Below, piece by piece: positions 11,986 through 24,073 of a DNA stretch of 64,000 nucleotides (position 1 is the first letter of the stretch; every line of letters starts with the position of its first letter). The translations under genes were made by a program, and so were the position numbers. This stretch comes from Hyaloperonospora brassicae (Eukaryota > Oomycota > Peronosporomycetes > Peronosporales > Peronosporaceae): contig CANTFL010001446.1 in the NCBI GenBank assembly GCA_947650285.1, positions 795,001-859,000 on the forward strand. The letters are read 5' to 3'. The notes under the pieces are model-generated. The model searched no databases and was not told the origin of the DNA. It was given only the letters and a program-made list of their open reading frames with translations.

Positions 11986-12249
11986 TTAATGATAGTTCAC
12001 CCCCCCCATTTTTACTATTTTCACCTCCCTAGAACCAAAGCAGGGTGTATTTTACAACTTATACGGAATCAATAATGGCATCTATATCAATTGGTACCAC
12101 GAACAACCTTTCCCTTTATAGTTTTACATCTACAAAAAGGAACTGCCTGATATATGATGGAGTCTGATAGGATGTTTGAAGTCAAGTACTAATCAATGGA
12201 GATGTTCACGGCTCTCCAATTGAAAGCGCACAGCTTAAGTTATCTATCT

Positions 12250-14035
12250 ATAACTTCAAGTCTGACTATAAAATAGGTAAAATGATTGTTGTGTGCGACC
12301 AAGCGGGATCGTACAAGACTGCTGCTGTCGCGCGAAAGACCAAGACAAAACGTACAGGATGCGAGTACCGACTGATAGCGTGACAGATCGGGGTTGACAA
12401 GATGTGGCAGGTGACTCGACATGTAGAAGCCCACAACCATGACATGTCCACAAACATCGACATGCATTCTCGAGCTGGACAGCTAACAATTGTGCAACAA
12501 AGCAAGCGCATTCGGGGACAGAGAGCAAGTGTGCGGCCAAAAGATCAACTTGCGTTCCTCGTACAGCAGTATCCGGACTCCTGCAGCGTACGCAGGTATA
12601 TATGCAATGACAAACAGAAGGGGCGCAGAGAGTATTTGAATGACATATGCCGATTTAAGCGCTGTTCGACGAGCTGTAAGCAAAAGACTACTGCTATGAT
12701 CTCAGTCTTGACGCAAAGGGTCAAATTTGCCGCTTGATTGTTGCAAATCCTCAATCCCTGCTGCAGAGTTCTGTGACGTCATCGTACTTAACTGCACGTA
12801 ATAGACAAAAAAGCTCAAGATGACCATGCTCAATTGTGTCGGGGTCACCCCGTTTGGCAAGTCATTTCTCATTTGCGCAACATTTATGCCAAGGTAGGAA
12901 GAGAAGAACGACGAATGGCCTTTAACAGCTCTTAAGAAGGTGCTAAAAAATCGAAGATATGACGAAATTTTGCGAATTCTGGTCAGCGACAACAGTTCGG
13001 CTCTCTTAAACGCTGAGCAGCAAGTATATCCGAATGCGATTGGATTGCTGTGCCGCTGGCACAAAAAAATGTTGTTGCCAGGTGCAAAGTTCACCTTACG
13101 AACAGCGATGAATGGGAAGAGATGATCGCGGACTGGAGCGCTCTCTGCTTTGAGATAAGTGTCGAAGTTTTCGAAGCACAATGGGACGAATTTCAGACCA
13201 ATTTACCGACATCTCCCTTTCATCACACGCTATCTAGATTGAACGTGGGTCAAGCACAAAGAGAAGTTTGTTGAAGCGTGGGTGGAAGAATTTTTCCACC
13301 TTGGCTGTTCCACTACATCTAGAGCTGAGTCAGTACAATCGTACTCACAGCGATTTTTGCGATTGTCGGATGGTGATCTTCTCATAGTGTTCTAAAGTCT
13401 CCACTTGGCGATCGAGCACCAAGTGGTGGAGCTGAACAAGATGCACGCTGATGATCTCACGGAACGACCAACATACGCAGCAGCGCCTATATCTATCCAT
13501 GTTTCGTATCAGGTTTTATCTTATGCGCTCACCCTCGTCCACGATCACCATGCATCTACCAATCAATGCGATTCCAAATTCCGATTGGCTATCGGCCTAC
13601 CGTATAAGCAATCTGCAAAAAAAGGAATCAACGCTGATGCACCCTTCACACCAAAGATTTCGACTCGCATTGGTGGTTGGAAAAGTTTACGTCTGCTTCT
13701 GCTGCGGGAGATGTCAAAAGCAATGTTCGAATTGATGACTTGGTACCACATCTATTTCGAGTATTTGACTCATCACAGACTCATAACAAAATTGCTATTC
13801 CAGCCCACATCACTGATACAATATCGACGGGTCCAAGCGTGTCGGTGAGAGATCTAGTAAAAACAAAACATAAAAGAAAGACCATCCGGAGCAACGAACC
13901 GACAAAAGCAGCTGCGAAACCCGTCTGCATTTGAGTATATCGAGAGGTCTGCTATCTTGACTCGGAAGTGCAGTGTCTGCAGACAATATGGGTACAACAA
14001 GCGCTCATGCACCAATTTTTCAAGGTTGTAGGAGA
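12250..14035 (+). pseudogene. Decayed FAR1-type MULE transposase (lineage 2)
   Basis: Plus-strand fragments in all three frames follow the plan of a FAR1/MULE transposase. An N-terminal zinc-binding region has a WQVTRHVEAHNHD phrase (12400-12440). It is followed by the linker RPKDQLAFLVQQYPD (about 12540). The catalytic-core piece SDNSSALLNAEQQVYPNAIG with LLCRWH is at 12985-13060. Next come SDEWEEMIADWSAL (13105-13145) and a C-terminal block with TSRAESVQSYSQRFL (13310-13360). The final zinc knuckle of the form C-x2-C-x4-Y-N-K-R-x-C is at about 13970-14010. The longest pieces are 12402-12737 (111 codons) and 13405-13848 (147 codons). Stops and frameshifts are frequent. It is distinct from the minus-strand remnant next to it and from the MULE at 32544. 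Confidence 0.75.
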
Positions 14036-15770
14036 TACTTAAAAATGTACAGCGATCGTCGAATCGGTTATAGGCGTGGGCCCAGTAAATCAAGCATCAC
14101 TCATTGGTCATAGCGGACAGGGTATCGTGGTCTATGTATCGTTAACTGCATGTTTACGAACTTACAAACACACTAAGATAACAGAAAATCAACAAAGCAA
14201 CACGGAAGCGCACCTGCGGGTAGTACTGTAGGAGAATCAGCATGTTCGCAGTCTGCTTTGTTCCCGATTATCGTAGAGCTGATGTAGGGTCAGTATTTCA
14301 TAAACAACGCGTTTTTGCTATTCTTCATATTCTTCGTCTTGATCCCTTTATTGGAGTAAGTATTTAGATTATGTACCATCATGTGCTCTAATTCGTACGC
14401 AACCACGGCAATGTAAAACGATCGCATGAAGCAATATACAAAAACTGCACAGTCGTGTAGCGCCTCTTTAGATCACGCTCGTGCGCAACTGTCGTTCGCG
14501 GGGTTCTAAATCTATAGCATTCATCTTCCGGGCATCCTAGGCGTACTCGTCATCCGCTTGACATTATCAGATAACATTCTTCATTGTTGTCAGCTCTAAC
14601 CGAGAGTATAATCCATCTTTTAGACAATACGTACATTGTGTAAGACTTAGAGCCCCGCTTGTCTTCTGCAGCACGAAATATTAAGTGAATTATCGTTCAG
14701 CTTTCTCTGTTGATCTCACCTACTTGTTGTAGTACTGCAAGCAGGTATATATATACTAGCTTCTAGATATCCGTATCTAGAAACTCACACAACTGCAGTA
14801 TTGGTGTCTCAACCATCCGTGATTACTTGTTATTCGCCAACTGAAGACGCATGATCCCAACGCGCATATTTCAAACAGACGTGGAACAATGTTTTACGCA
14901 AGATCATCTTGTTATACAATAGCCATACGCGGTGTGTGACTTTGGGCATCGCCTGTGTTATGAAAACTAGAAGGCCCCCTGTTTTGGCTCCAAAGGGTAA
15001 ATTAGTAAAAAGGGGGGCGAAATATCATTACCTATACATATTATTTAAACTAGATAAAATTTAAAAATTGATACATTCCTATATAATTTTATGTAATGGG
15101 ATTACTTCGTTACACAGATGCTATATGATACAAATAGGGTGTGTAATTTTGCGTATAGTAAACAGCTCGGTATATTATTGTGTATTTTTCGATCTTGTGG
15201 TATTTATTTTTATCTGTTTATTTTCGTAACATTCAATATATTTATTACAATCCCATAAGTTAAACATTTGGCAAATTGCGAAGGAGCCAAATTCGTCGAA
15301 ATCCTTCACAATATGCAACGTACATGGAGATTCGGACAGACACTTGGCTATCGATCCACGCAAGGCGCAGCATAGTTTACATATTCACGTATATTTGATG
15401 CAAAGTAACCCACATTTGTGCTAGATTCGAAATGCCGAGGTTATATACTGTCTAGCATTATAATTGTGGAAAAAAAAACCATAGTAGTGATTAATATTGA
15501 AGTGGATCAGTTTTTGATGTCTATCCTCACGCTTTAATCGGAGAATGTAGATAAGATATATACATCATTTCCACACTCTTTCACCACAGCCACCACAGTG
15601 CATCAGGTGTCAGAAGACTATCATCAACACCCGACTAAGTTCTCTGCCGCATTGTGCACTATTCGGACCACGCGATTGCTGTCACATTCAGATCGACGGA
15701 AATAAACAACAAATGCGTCAAAATCTCAGGTACTGCAGTTGCACAGGTGCCATCTTCAAGTGCCCGAGAT
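14036..15770. other. AT-rich intergenic sequence, nothing recognised
   Basis: No ORF above about 70 codons has family resemblance. A near-palindrome of ctagatatc/gatatctag type lies near 14760-14785, and short homopolymer tracts occur around 15010 and 15470. Confidence 0.5.
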
Positions 15771-15993
15771 TGAACCTCAACATTACCCAGTCACGCCACT
15801 GCAGTTCACCATCACTATGCCTGCAAACACCACACCTGCTTCCTCTCCACACGACACGAGACTCACTGCGTCATTGCCAGCTGTTCACAAAATCAGCGTA
15901 TCGCCCACCCATCGACTGAACGATCTCGATGATCATGCGAAATCAGCTGACATGCACGAAACGTCTCTGCTAGTGCGTCGACAAGGCACAGAC

Positions 15994-16432
15994 TTATTCC
16001 TCCTGCAGTAGTATAGACAGACACGTCACGACACACAAGAACGATCAGATACCGAGTCGCAAGTGCACATGCACCTCTTCTCGAGTACGAAGAGGTGCAT
16101 CAATGATGCAAACAGTAGTGGCGTTTCCACAAACCTTGTTCTTCAGTTTGCGGTTGCGGTGCTTCTTGTCAAACTTCTTGGCCCAGTGCTGGTTGCGCAA
16201 GAACTTGGGGTCCAGCTGCAGCACATCAACAAAGGACCATGACAGTCCACACGCGAGTCAGTTCGTGCTCAGCTCTAGCAAAGGCACTCGCCTCATATCG
16301 ACTGTTGCCAGCTGTGACTACAACACGTACGCCTCGCGTCGAGGTGAAGCGGTGGATCTTTGGCTTCTTGATCCCGTTGCGGTGGGCCTTCACCGTATTG
16401 TTACGGGCGGTGTGGTTTTTCTGCTTCACCAT
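15994..16432 (-). CDS. RPL29: 60S ribosomal protein eL29, arm 1 copy
   Basis: Cytosolic large-subunit ribosomal protein. Three exons on the minus strand: 16432-16331, 16215-16135 and 16002-15994, giving 63 residues ending KNKEE. The N-terminus [11 protein letters not shown], then [16 protein letters not shown] and LDPKFLRNQ are the eL29 family signatures, and the length is normal for the family. Both introns are canonical: donor GTACGT with acceptor GCTGCAG (115 bp), and donor GTTTGT with acceptor CTGCAG. Both fall between codons. The last exon codes only two Glu codons and the TAA stop; without it the frame would read through the intron into an unrelated tail. Head-to-head with the clathrin light chain gene, with 351 bp between start codons. 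Coding sequence matches the arm 2 copy. Confidence 0.9.
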
Positions 16433-16783
16433 CTCGACGTCGGCGTAATTCGGCTTTCCTACTGTGGCGACCTCGTGACGCGACTCTATGGACAACGGGC
16501 AGTCCCCACGCACAAACTCTGTTCGAACGCTGGCCACCAGTTTCGACGCATATGCGTACGTGCACCACACCACCTCGTGGACGACACACAATCTCGAGGC
16601 ACAACCGCTCGACACGGGATGTGTACCACACACGCAAGGGATCCCGCACGATCGCACACTCTGCTTCGGCATAAGTCCGTACTGCAGGTTCGCCGTCCAC
16701 TCTCGAAGAAGGGCACACAGCGTCGACGGCCAACGCGAAGAGCTCCGATTTCGCTCTTGGGCACATTCACTTCCGACGCAGCG

Positions 16784-17714
16784 ATGGACCCGTTCGGAGA
16801 CGACTACGCGGCGGACGGCGACGACGTGTCTCAGGAGGTCGCGGACTTTGCGCCGACGCCTGGAGACACTGCTGGCGAGTGCGTGTGGCGCTTGAAAGAG
16901 CGTTTGTTGTGTCCTGTGAAACTGCATATACTGCGTCTCCTGATTCGATGTGGTTCGTGTATGGCTTCTTGCGATGCTGTGCAGTTTCTACGACGTGGCG
17001 CCAGCAGACCACACGCAAGCGACGGAGGAGTCGTATCAGCATATGGAGGGAATGTCAGGATACTCGTTCGAGGAGCAGGGAGAGCTGATTGGCCACGTGC
17101 AGACGAGCCGGCCGTCGATGGCAACTTCTGCGCACATTCCGCTGATCGAAGAGGAGAACGAGCTCACGTACGTACACTGGCGCTTGGGTCTTGAGAGAGC
17201 GTTGAGGCGGCACTGGAGGGAAGAGGAAGCAGACGAAGCGACGGCTGACGGTGACAATTGTGTTGTTGTGTGCAGGGTGTTCATGCGCGAGTACGAGCAG
17301 AAGATTGTGCTCAAGGCGCAGGAGCAGGAGCAAGTGGCGGTCGAGTGCAAGGCGAAGGCCGAGGACGACATGGCACAGTTTGTTGCGGAGCGACAGCGCA
17401 TTAAGGAGGCCAAGATGCAGGCGAATCGCGTGTTTGAACAAGCTGCACTGGAGAAGATGGCGGCCGATTTGGAGAGTGAGAACCCGTGGGAGCGCGTGGT
17501 GACGCTCGTGGACCTCGAGACGAATCGCAAAAAGAGACTTGCGGCTCTTGATACCAACAAAGACTCGAAGCAGCAGGATCCGAAACATGAGGTCGTGTCG
17601 GCAACGAAAACGTCCGTGGACGAGGAGGACGTCTCGAGGATGCGCCAACTGTTTGTGCAGCTCAAGACCACGCCACTGGAGCAGACGCGTGCTAACGCTG
17701 TGGCAGTGAATTGA
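16784..17714 (+). CDS. CLC: Clathrin light chain, arm 1 copy
   Basis: Regulatory light chain of the clathrin triskelion, acting in coated-vesicle formation. Exons 16784-16878, 16985-17167 and 17276-17714 give 238 residues. Introns of 106 and 108 bp have GT donors and GCAG acceptors in consistent phase. The protein starts MDPFGDDY and is acidic. Its middle (exon 3 start, VFMREYEQ onward) is a long charged alpha-helix, the heavy-chain-binding coiled coil, rich in Ala/Glu/Gln/Lys. The C-terminal part includes [11 protein letters not shown] and ends with an [12 protein letters not shown] helix, which match the conserved C-terminal block of clathrin light chains. The start was chosen as the first ATG giving the acidic N-terminus. 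An overlapping 363-codon ORF at 16103-17194 is a shadow. Confidence 0.88.
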
Positions 17715-18827
17715 GTTCGGTTGCTGGACAAAATCGAGCTCGCGCGTCTTGTGGTAGAGGTTGAGTGAGGTAAAGCCATACGGAGGAGATGATGCAATGT
17801 ATTTGTTCGATTGCACCTGGTGCTTTTGTCACGATTGTCGTTCGCTATCAACCGTTGCGCTGCTTAGTGATTGGCAACGCGCTGCTTGGTACGGAAAGCG
17901 TCTCGGCTTGACGATATATGCGCATCAGACAGGAACAAGCTTTGTGGTACAAGAATTCTACAGCTCAGAAGAAACGTCGGCGCATTTTCGTGGCGTGCCG
18001 ATTATTGCAATCGTGGCAGTCAATTTTCTTCCAACGAGTTGCTAGGAAATACACGGCCAATTGAAGTGTGTTGCGCGTTACATGTGGTAGACATATCGGC
18101 GGACGAAAGTCTGTGGGGCAACGACAGCTGTTACGGTCGGAAATGTCGGTCGATCCAACTGTTTCCCGGCGCGGTGACAATGAGTGCACTTGGAAATTAA
18201 TCTATCCAGAAAGCGTACTTGGGCAGCGATGATTGTGTTACATCAGTAGACGGCTGCTTTGTCACCACCAGTTTTACGCGTACATCGCTTTGGTACAGAA
18301 TTAGCTGTCGGGCCGAATAACTAACATGTTCGTATTCAATCAATCTTAGTTTGTTGTGTGATGGACTTATAAGTCGCTTTACTAACCGCCTTTGACGCCA
18401 AGCTCGTAAAAGTCACCCACGCTTTGAGCAAGGCAGACTGCAAGCCTTGCAGATGCATTTGCTGCTGAGCACGGCTTGCTGTTGTTGGTTCATGTGAATC
18501 GTTTGAGCTCCTTGTAGGACGGGACTCTCTCTCAGTCTGCATCTTTTATTCTCAAAACTCTAGACCAGTCGAGTCCAACGCCTCGACTCTTCAAGGCATA
18601 AGGCTTCCTCTGAACCTAGACTCTGGGTATCAGCATCGCTGTAAGGTATATCTTGTCACTCATCACCTCTCCAAAACGTCAACGCCGGTAGCCTGAAGAC
18701 ACCGCTGCAGAGGTCAAGCGCTACGAGTGCGTGTCGATTTCTCCCATTAGCACAGCAGGGCTACCTACGACACACACTTAACACAAATCTTGCGACCACT
18801 ATAGCGCCGATCACAAAACTTTGTAAA
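17715..18827. other. Non-coding part of inverted-repeat arm 1
   Basis: Sequence 3' of the clathrin light chain gene. It contains overlapping short ORFs (for example 17871-18200 plus, 18336-18542 minus) that I cannot link to any family. The minus-strand ORF at 18336 is Gln/Ser rich and is the one expanded by a 105-bp in-frame duplication in arm 2. Confidence 0.5.
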
Positions 18828-19223
18828 TGTAACGGGGCACACCCTTGCGTGAACTTAACGCAAGGGTATTGGTGCCCCGACAGACGTACACAAGGCAAGC
18901 GAGGAAGCGTAGGTGGGGTAAAAGCAGAACTATTATATTAATATAATTAAGTCTTTTAACTACTGTCTCTCTGTTTGCCTTAACTTAATTATACTAATAT
19001 AACTGAGTGTATGGTGACGTCTCGTCACCACTCATTGCGCGCGTGTTGCGGCGATTGGTGGGTTAATATCATCAAGATATCAACCAATAAACAGACTCTT
19101 TGGTCGACCCATCAAAATCACCGCTTCGGTGATATTGTTTAAAGAATATTCAACATAATATTCTTTATTGTCACTTTTCATATAGTGACAATTCCATGTG
19201 ACGGGCTGCCCCGTTACAGTAAA
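18823..19223. mobile_element. Solo LTR inserted in arm 1, with 5-bp target duplication
   Basis: The 391-bp element at 18828-19218 starts TGTAACGGGG and ends CCCCGTTACA, a perfect 10-bp terminal inversion with the TG...CA ends of LTRs. It is flanked by GTAAA at 18823-18827 and again at 19219-19223. Arm 2 of the inverted repeat preserves the empty site with a single GTAAA, proving insertion after the arms formed. No coding sequence. A relative of 395 bp lies at 27058-27452. Confidence 0.9.
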
Positions 19224-19396
19224 CGCTAATGCAAAGTCCATCGCCCTTTTCGAAATGGATACGTTTGTCACGATGCTAGCAAGTAACGTGCAACAAGACT
19301 TTGATCTCTGGTTGGTTATGTGTCTGTTCTGTAGGAGGTATTCATTAAATGTCGCGCAACGCCGGGAGTAGCAAGTCGTATCCAGTGTATCGAGTC

Positions 19397-21286
19397 AAAA
19401 AGTGATTAGGCAATGAAACAAAGATGTTTTTGATCACGTACCAAGAAGAAAATGAATATTTGCGCATTTAATTTCGGACTGTAGAAGGATGTCGATGATG
19501 TTACTGATTTGCAGGCACAAGTAATCATTTCTCACAGTGCGTTGCATTTATAACTTCACGAATTGTGTAGTCTGAGTAACGTTTTCCGAAAACCTAGTTC
19601 GCTCTTTTGTAGCAATCTGTATTTCTACAAGGTTCAGTTCTTTGACAGCAGGATTCATTGTTAGGACGAGATCGCTAAGCGTTGTACTTTCTAAGTTTAC
19701 ATCTACCTCAATCCAGTAGCTTTACGCCCTGCTTCGTGTAAAACAGCTTATTAATTATAAAAACACAAAATGAATGGCGTCATTGTGCATATTGTCTGAT
19801 TATTTGACATCTTGTCATCAACGTAGTCATGAAATTGCGTACTATGACTATATATAAAAAAACCTCGAGCGAGGTTTAAATAAAGCCGTCTTGTGAGCAA
19901 TGAAGTCGCTTTTCCTAGATACGATCGCGATTGACAACAGCCATTAGACAATCAATACACGGAGTTGTGCTTCTTTGTCGCTTAAATGCCCGTGTGCGGT
20001 CTTCTGTATTTGTCATTTAAGTGTTTAATATCATTTTTCGTTCGCTACAACGGCGATATCTGTAGTAATCGTGTAGCGAAAAGATGGATAATCTAGACTC
20101 AAATGCCCGCTCGTATAGGGATCTCTTATCATCTAATGTGGATGCCAGCTGTAATAGAGATTGCTGGTTCAGTTGTGGTTTTATATTTTCCGATCTGTCG
20201 TTTAGTAATATGGGATATAGTAAGAGTCATGTAACTGCGTACGGCTTATAAAACAGTTTAATTATGACATTGTGTGATATATAGGATGATGTGCACAGTA
20301 GCTCTTTCGAGATTTACTATCGTTAAAGAAGAACGAATTTTCATTTAAAAAGTAGTATGAGTGTAGCAAGACTTATAAGGTATTTTAATTAAGAGACTAA
20401 ACGATTAAGCCTCATGACTGCGCCAATATTTCTATATTTTACTCCACCGATTCGCTAAAAGCTCCTCCTTTTGTACACTTGTCTTTGTAAAAAAATAGCG
20501 AACGTGAAGGCTGTAAAGGCTCACACAGTGATGTAAATCGAACTTGTTAGTAAATAGTAGTCTTAATTAAAAATCACATGAGCGGCCATGATCTTATACG
20601 TACATTCGATGAAATTTCATGAGCGACAAGGATCAAACATGCGCGTGTCGCGACTACATTCAAACATTTGCGTGTTGCGTCAGAGCCAAATTTTTATGCC
20701 GTGGAATTTTTCATGCCAAACCGTCTTTAAGCATAAATACATACCTTCTATCGACTGAATTGTAGTTGCCCTGGCTTACACTTCATATCAATAAAAATTG
20801 GTGGCGATGAATTACTGTATTGGTAGCTATCAAACAATGTCGAAATATTTTGCGACATCCCTGGTCAGTTAAGGTAAAATGCAAACCATTTTCACTTTTT
20901 ACGAAGCCGTCACAAATAACTGCCAGGCGCGAACTTGTCTCGTAGCGCTCATCCATCACCTCAAAGACTATTTCGTAAATAAATTATGGAATATTTAAGC
21001 TATGATAATCGACCCAGATCAATTTATACGAATATTTAGCAGACCAACATCACCTCAAGTCCTAACGATATCTAATTTAACTGCGGTCTCCGACGGTTAA
21101 ACTCAGGGGCATCGGCTCCTTCCCTACTGATCATAATTATAAATAATCACTTCCAAAACTTACAAATTATCTTTTTTATGAATTGATGGTCAGATACTTG
21201 AAATTAGTTTCAATAGCCACCTCTTTGGCACTGGAAATCTCAAAGTAAAGAGATTCATGATGTATTGCTTCATATATAAATTTTGG
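19397..21286. other. AT-rich intergenic sequence, no gene recognised
   Basis: Short ORFs only. A perfect hairpin-forming aacctcg/cgaggtt pair lies at about 19862-19877, just upstream of an AATAAA-like signal, but there is no coding region to attach it to. Nothing else stands out. Confidence 0.5.
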
Positions 21287-21596
21287 TGTTGGAATTGGAA
21301 GTGATGTCTAAGTGAGACATAGACATATCAGGTCGTTGTATGGGAAAAGGGCAGGTTGTTATGTGGGGACGGAGAACACCGTTAGGACTGGTGGGGACGT
21401 TGCATGGAAAAGGACACGTTGTTAGGTAAGAACGGAGAACACCGTTAGGACTGGTAAGGACGTTATATGAGAACGAGTAACACCGTAATAATAGGAAATA
21501 ATACCAGCCGGTACCACCACAAATATGTTTAGTCTTCATTTTACCTTCATTTTACCTTCTATCAAGCAATCATGTGAGCTAACACACATTCTCACA
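21287..21596 (+). repeat. Left LTR of copia element
   Basis: 310 bp. It is longer than the right LTR because a block reading ggagaacaccgttaggactgg with its flanks is duplicated inside it. The rest (aataataggaaataatacc, ccggtaccaccacaaat) matches the right LTR closely. Confidence 0.85.
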
Positions 21597-21619
21597 AGTT
21601 TATGAGCCCAACACTGATG

Positions 21620-22140
21620 AAGTACACCAGTGAAGGGGTACCGAAGAACTAGGAAGGCAAGGATTGGCAGAAGTACAAACGTGCGATGATAACTTTCTTT
21701 TAGATAAACGACCCCAACGATATTGCAGTTGGTGACTTGACAAAGGCAATGTTTGCTACTGCTTCCGCAGATCCGCAAGAAGAACTCGCGGAAAAAAGCA
21801 TAAGATCATGCGAATGATTGTCACGTCGATGCATTCATAATTTGTTTTAGAGATATGCACATGAAGATTATATCGGACATGGGGAAAGATCTGTTCCGTC
21901 TAAATAAAGGGAAGTAGAACGAAGCAATCAGGACATATACGATTCGTCGCTTGAAATATGAGCTTTGGAATACCAAGCTTACACCTGGAGATGATGTGAA
22001 TCTACAAATGTGCAAGATGTTTAGCCTTAAATTGGTATTGGTTAAGTTAAAGCACACGGTGGAAGATCATACTATGGTTGACATGCTGCTTGAACTATCA
22101 GATCAGATCGATTTTGAGTGTCTTAAGTTTTCGGTCTAAA
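21620..22140 (+). pseudogene. Copia gag fragment
   Basis: The ORF at 21951-22139 contains YELWNTKLTPGDDV followed by KLKHTVEDHTMVDMLLE, the pattern of copia-type gag (UBN2-like). In this family a W-x-x-L segment precedes a helix region and a DMLLESLP-like motif. The upstream part is shifted and interrupted. Confidence 0.6.
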
Positions 22141-22689
22141 ATGCTGCAGACCCTATAATATATACAGCGGCTCAAGTTCGTGAGCTGGTTCATGCTACGT
22201 CCACTATACAAAGAGAGTGTGTTTAAGCAAACAATGTGAACATGAAAAGGTAGGTGAGTTTTGTAGGAAAAGTCACAGAATTGGTGTGGACCGCGGTGCC
22301 AAACACCAAAATAGTGCTCGTACATTGATAAAAAATTTCAGCGTGTAACATGTGCGGAAGTGACAAACATCTTTAAGCAAGCTGTCATCATAAGACACAT
22401 AATCTAGATATAGCTAGTACGTCAAAATTAGAAGCAAAAGCTGCGAGAAAACTGTAGACATTGACAAAATAGATACATAAATCGTGAAGGAGAACCTACA
22501 AATGCATCTACCCGAGCAGATCCTCTTGATAAAAGCCAGGTTACTGAGTCGAGATATAACGAATCAAATAACAGATGGTTAGCCCCGCATGGAACTCTTG
22601 GTGATGATGCCCATTCAGTAAGTACTGATGCAGAAGACGCATCATTAATCAGCCACAAGGAAAGTGTGTATGAGAGTAAAACCATGCGG

Positions 22690-24073
22690 TATTTTGACAC
22701 TGCGTCAAATGTTCACGTTACCGGGTAAAGAGCGCATTCTATTGACTCTAACAAAGGCACATGCACGGGTGCAGAGCATACGTGGCGTGGCGCCGAATAT
22801 TGTATCGCATATTACCGACACAGTACGGTAGGATTGGTAATAGAAGTGAAAGGAAAAACATTGGCCTTGTTCTGAATAACGTCGTTTATATAACGAGAGT
22901 AGAATACGGGTTATTATCCACAGGCCTCGATCTCGCCAGGAGTTTTCAATTTAATCTGATTTATACATTTCGAGTCTTTTCTATATTATTAAAGGACAAG
23001 TGAAGGCTGTAGATAAACCACAAAATGCCATATGGAGAATCCAAGCGGAGTTTCCTTCCCATAGATTCAATCAGTTGCATAAGGTAAAGCGTTGTGAAGC
23101 TCCACAATGGCCGACGGAGTTTGATCATTGCATATTTGGCCTAAGAGCCTTTGCTATACGTATCCCGAATATACAAAAAGCATGGTGTACAAAGGACTGG
23201 TACGAGGCATGATGCCAACAAAAAGAGAGCACCGCACGTACATAGCATGCACTTAAGGTAAGCAAAAGCGACAAACGCATCGGACAAAATTTAGTGGAGC
23301 AAAAATTGAACCAAATCAAGTGTATATTCGGAGTCGCTAGTACCGGGACAGTCTAATGCGAACAAAATTTGGCAGTGCTGGTTATGATTGGAATTTACTA
23401 GAGGTTTATTGCCATAAAGTTATTTACAATCAAGGTCATCAAGAAGATATTAGCATAGCAAGAGGGCATAATATGAGCAAAACGAAAAGCCGGTCGACAC
23501 ATCAGCAATATTTCATTAAAGTTGAACAAGTACTTAGTGACAAAGGGGGAGAGGTTTGCAACGATGCGATATAGGCTTGGTATTGCTCGAAAAGAATTGT
23601 GCACGTCAAAGCTGACCCAAAATCTCACAGTTGAACCTGTGTAGGAGGACACCTTAGTCGATTGATAGCATGACAAAATCAACTATGGATCATGCAGTCT
23701 TTCTCCGATGTCTATCGACTGAAGCTATGCGTAGTGCAGTGTGCGTAAAAAACCGAGTCAACAACAAAAGCACGCAGGTAATTCGTACGAGACTATTTTT
23801 GGAGTAAAATCTAATATACACAATGTCAGAAAGTTTGGAGCTTCTAAATACGCGCATATACTAGTTTCACCAGGATGCATGAAAAATGATGCAAATGTCA
23901 AGATTGGTTTTGTTCTTGGTTTTGCAAACGACATGGTAGGGTGCAAGATCTATCATCCCGACGACCACACCGTAAAATTAGTCCCAGATCTACGTGTCAC
24001 CGAAAAATTATTCTACCGTGATCGACATGTTGTGGAAGTGAAAGAGGATGAACCTTTTTCACTTCACTCTTAG
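22690..24073 (+). pseudogene. Copia protease and integrase fragments
   Basis: At about 22690 the reading RYFDTASNVHVTG matches the copia protease D-S/T-G/A active-site block. Near 23520 the phrase VEQVLSDKGGEVCNDAI is the integrase core around the second catalytic Asp. The 110-codon ORF at 23741-24073 (ETIFGVKSNIHNVRKFGA, then IGFVLGFANDMVGCKIYHP) is the integrase C-terminal region. Several stops separate these pieces. A linker at 24440-24540 (FNPDDRVTHERQPIK) is the last clearly copia sequence before the insert. Confidence 0.75.

Larger units (their letters stand above)
15771..19391. repeat. Inverted repeat arm 1 (eL29 + clathrin light chain)
   Basis: The reverse complement of this arm occurs at 37722-41050. 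Across the gene-bearing part, positions sum to 56823, with very few substitutions. The outer boundary fades into divergent sequence near 15771 / 41050, while the inner boundary is sharp at about 19391 / 37722. Arm 1 carries an extra 391-bp solo LTR. Arm 2 carries an extra 105-bp tandem duplication. Introns are present in both copies, so this is a DNA-level duplication, not retroposition. Confidence 0.95.

Noticed and set aside
16103..17194. 363-codon plus-strand ORF (and its mirror 39629-40720)
   Set aside because: It runs antisense through eL29 exons and then through clathrin light chain exon and intron in the wrong frame. The spliced genes explain the sequence.
19862..19877. Rho-independent terminator-like hairpin
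   Set aside because: A bacterial-type terminator has no meaning in this eukaryotic context and there is no gene upstream.
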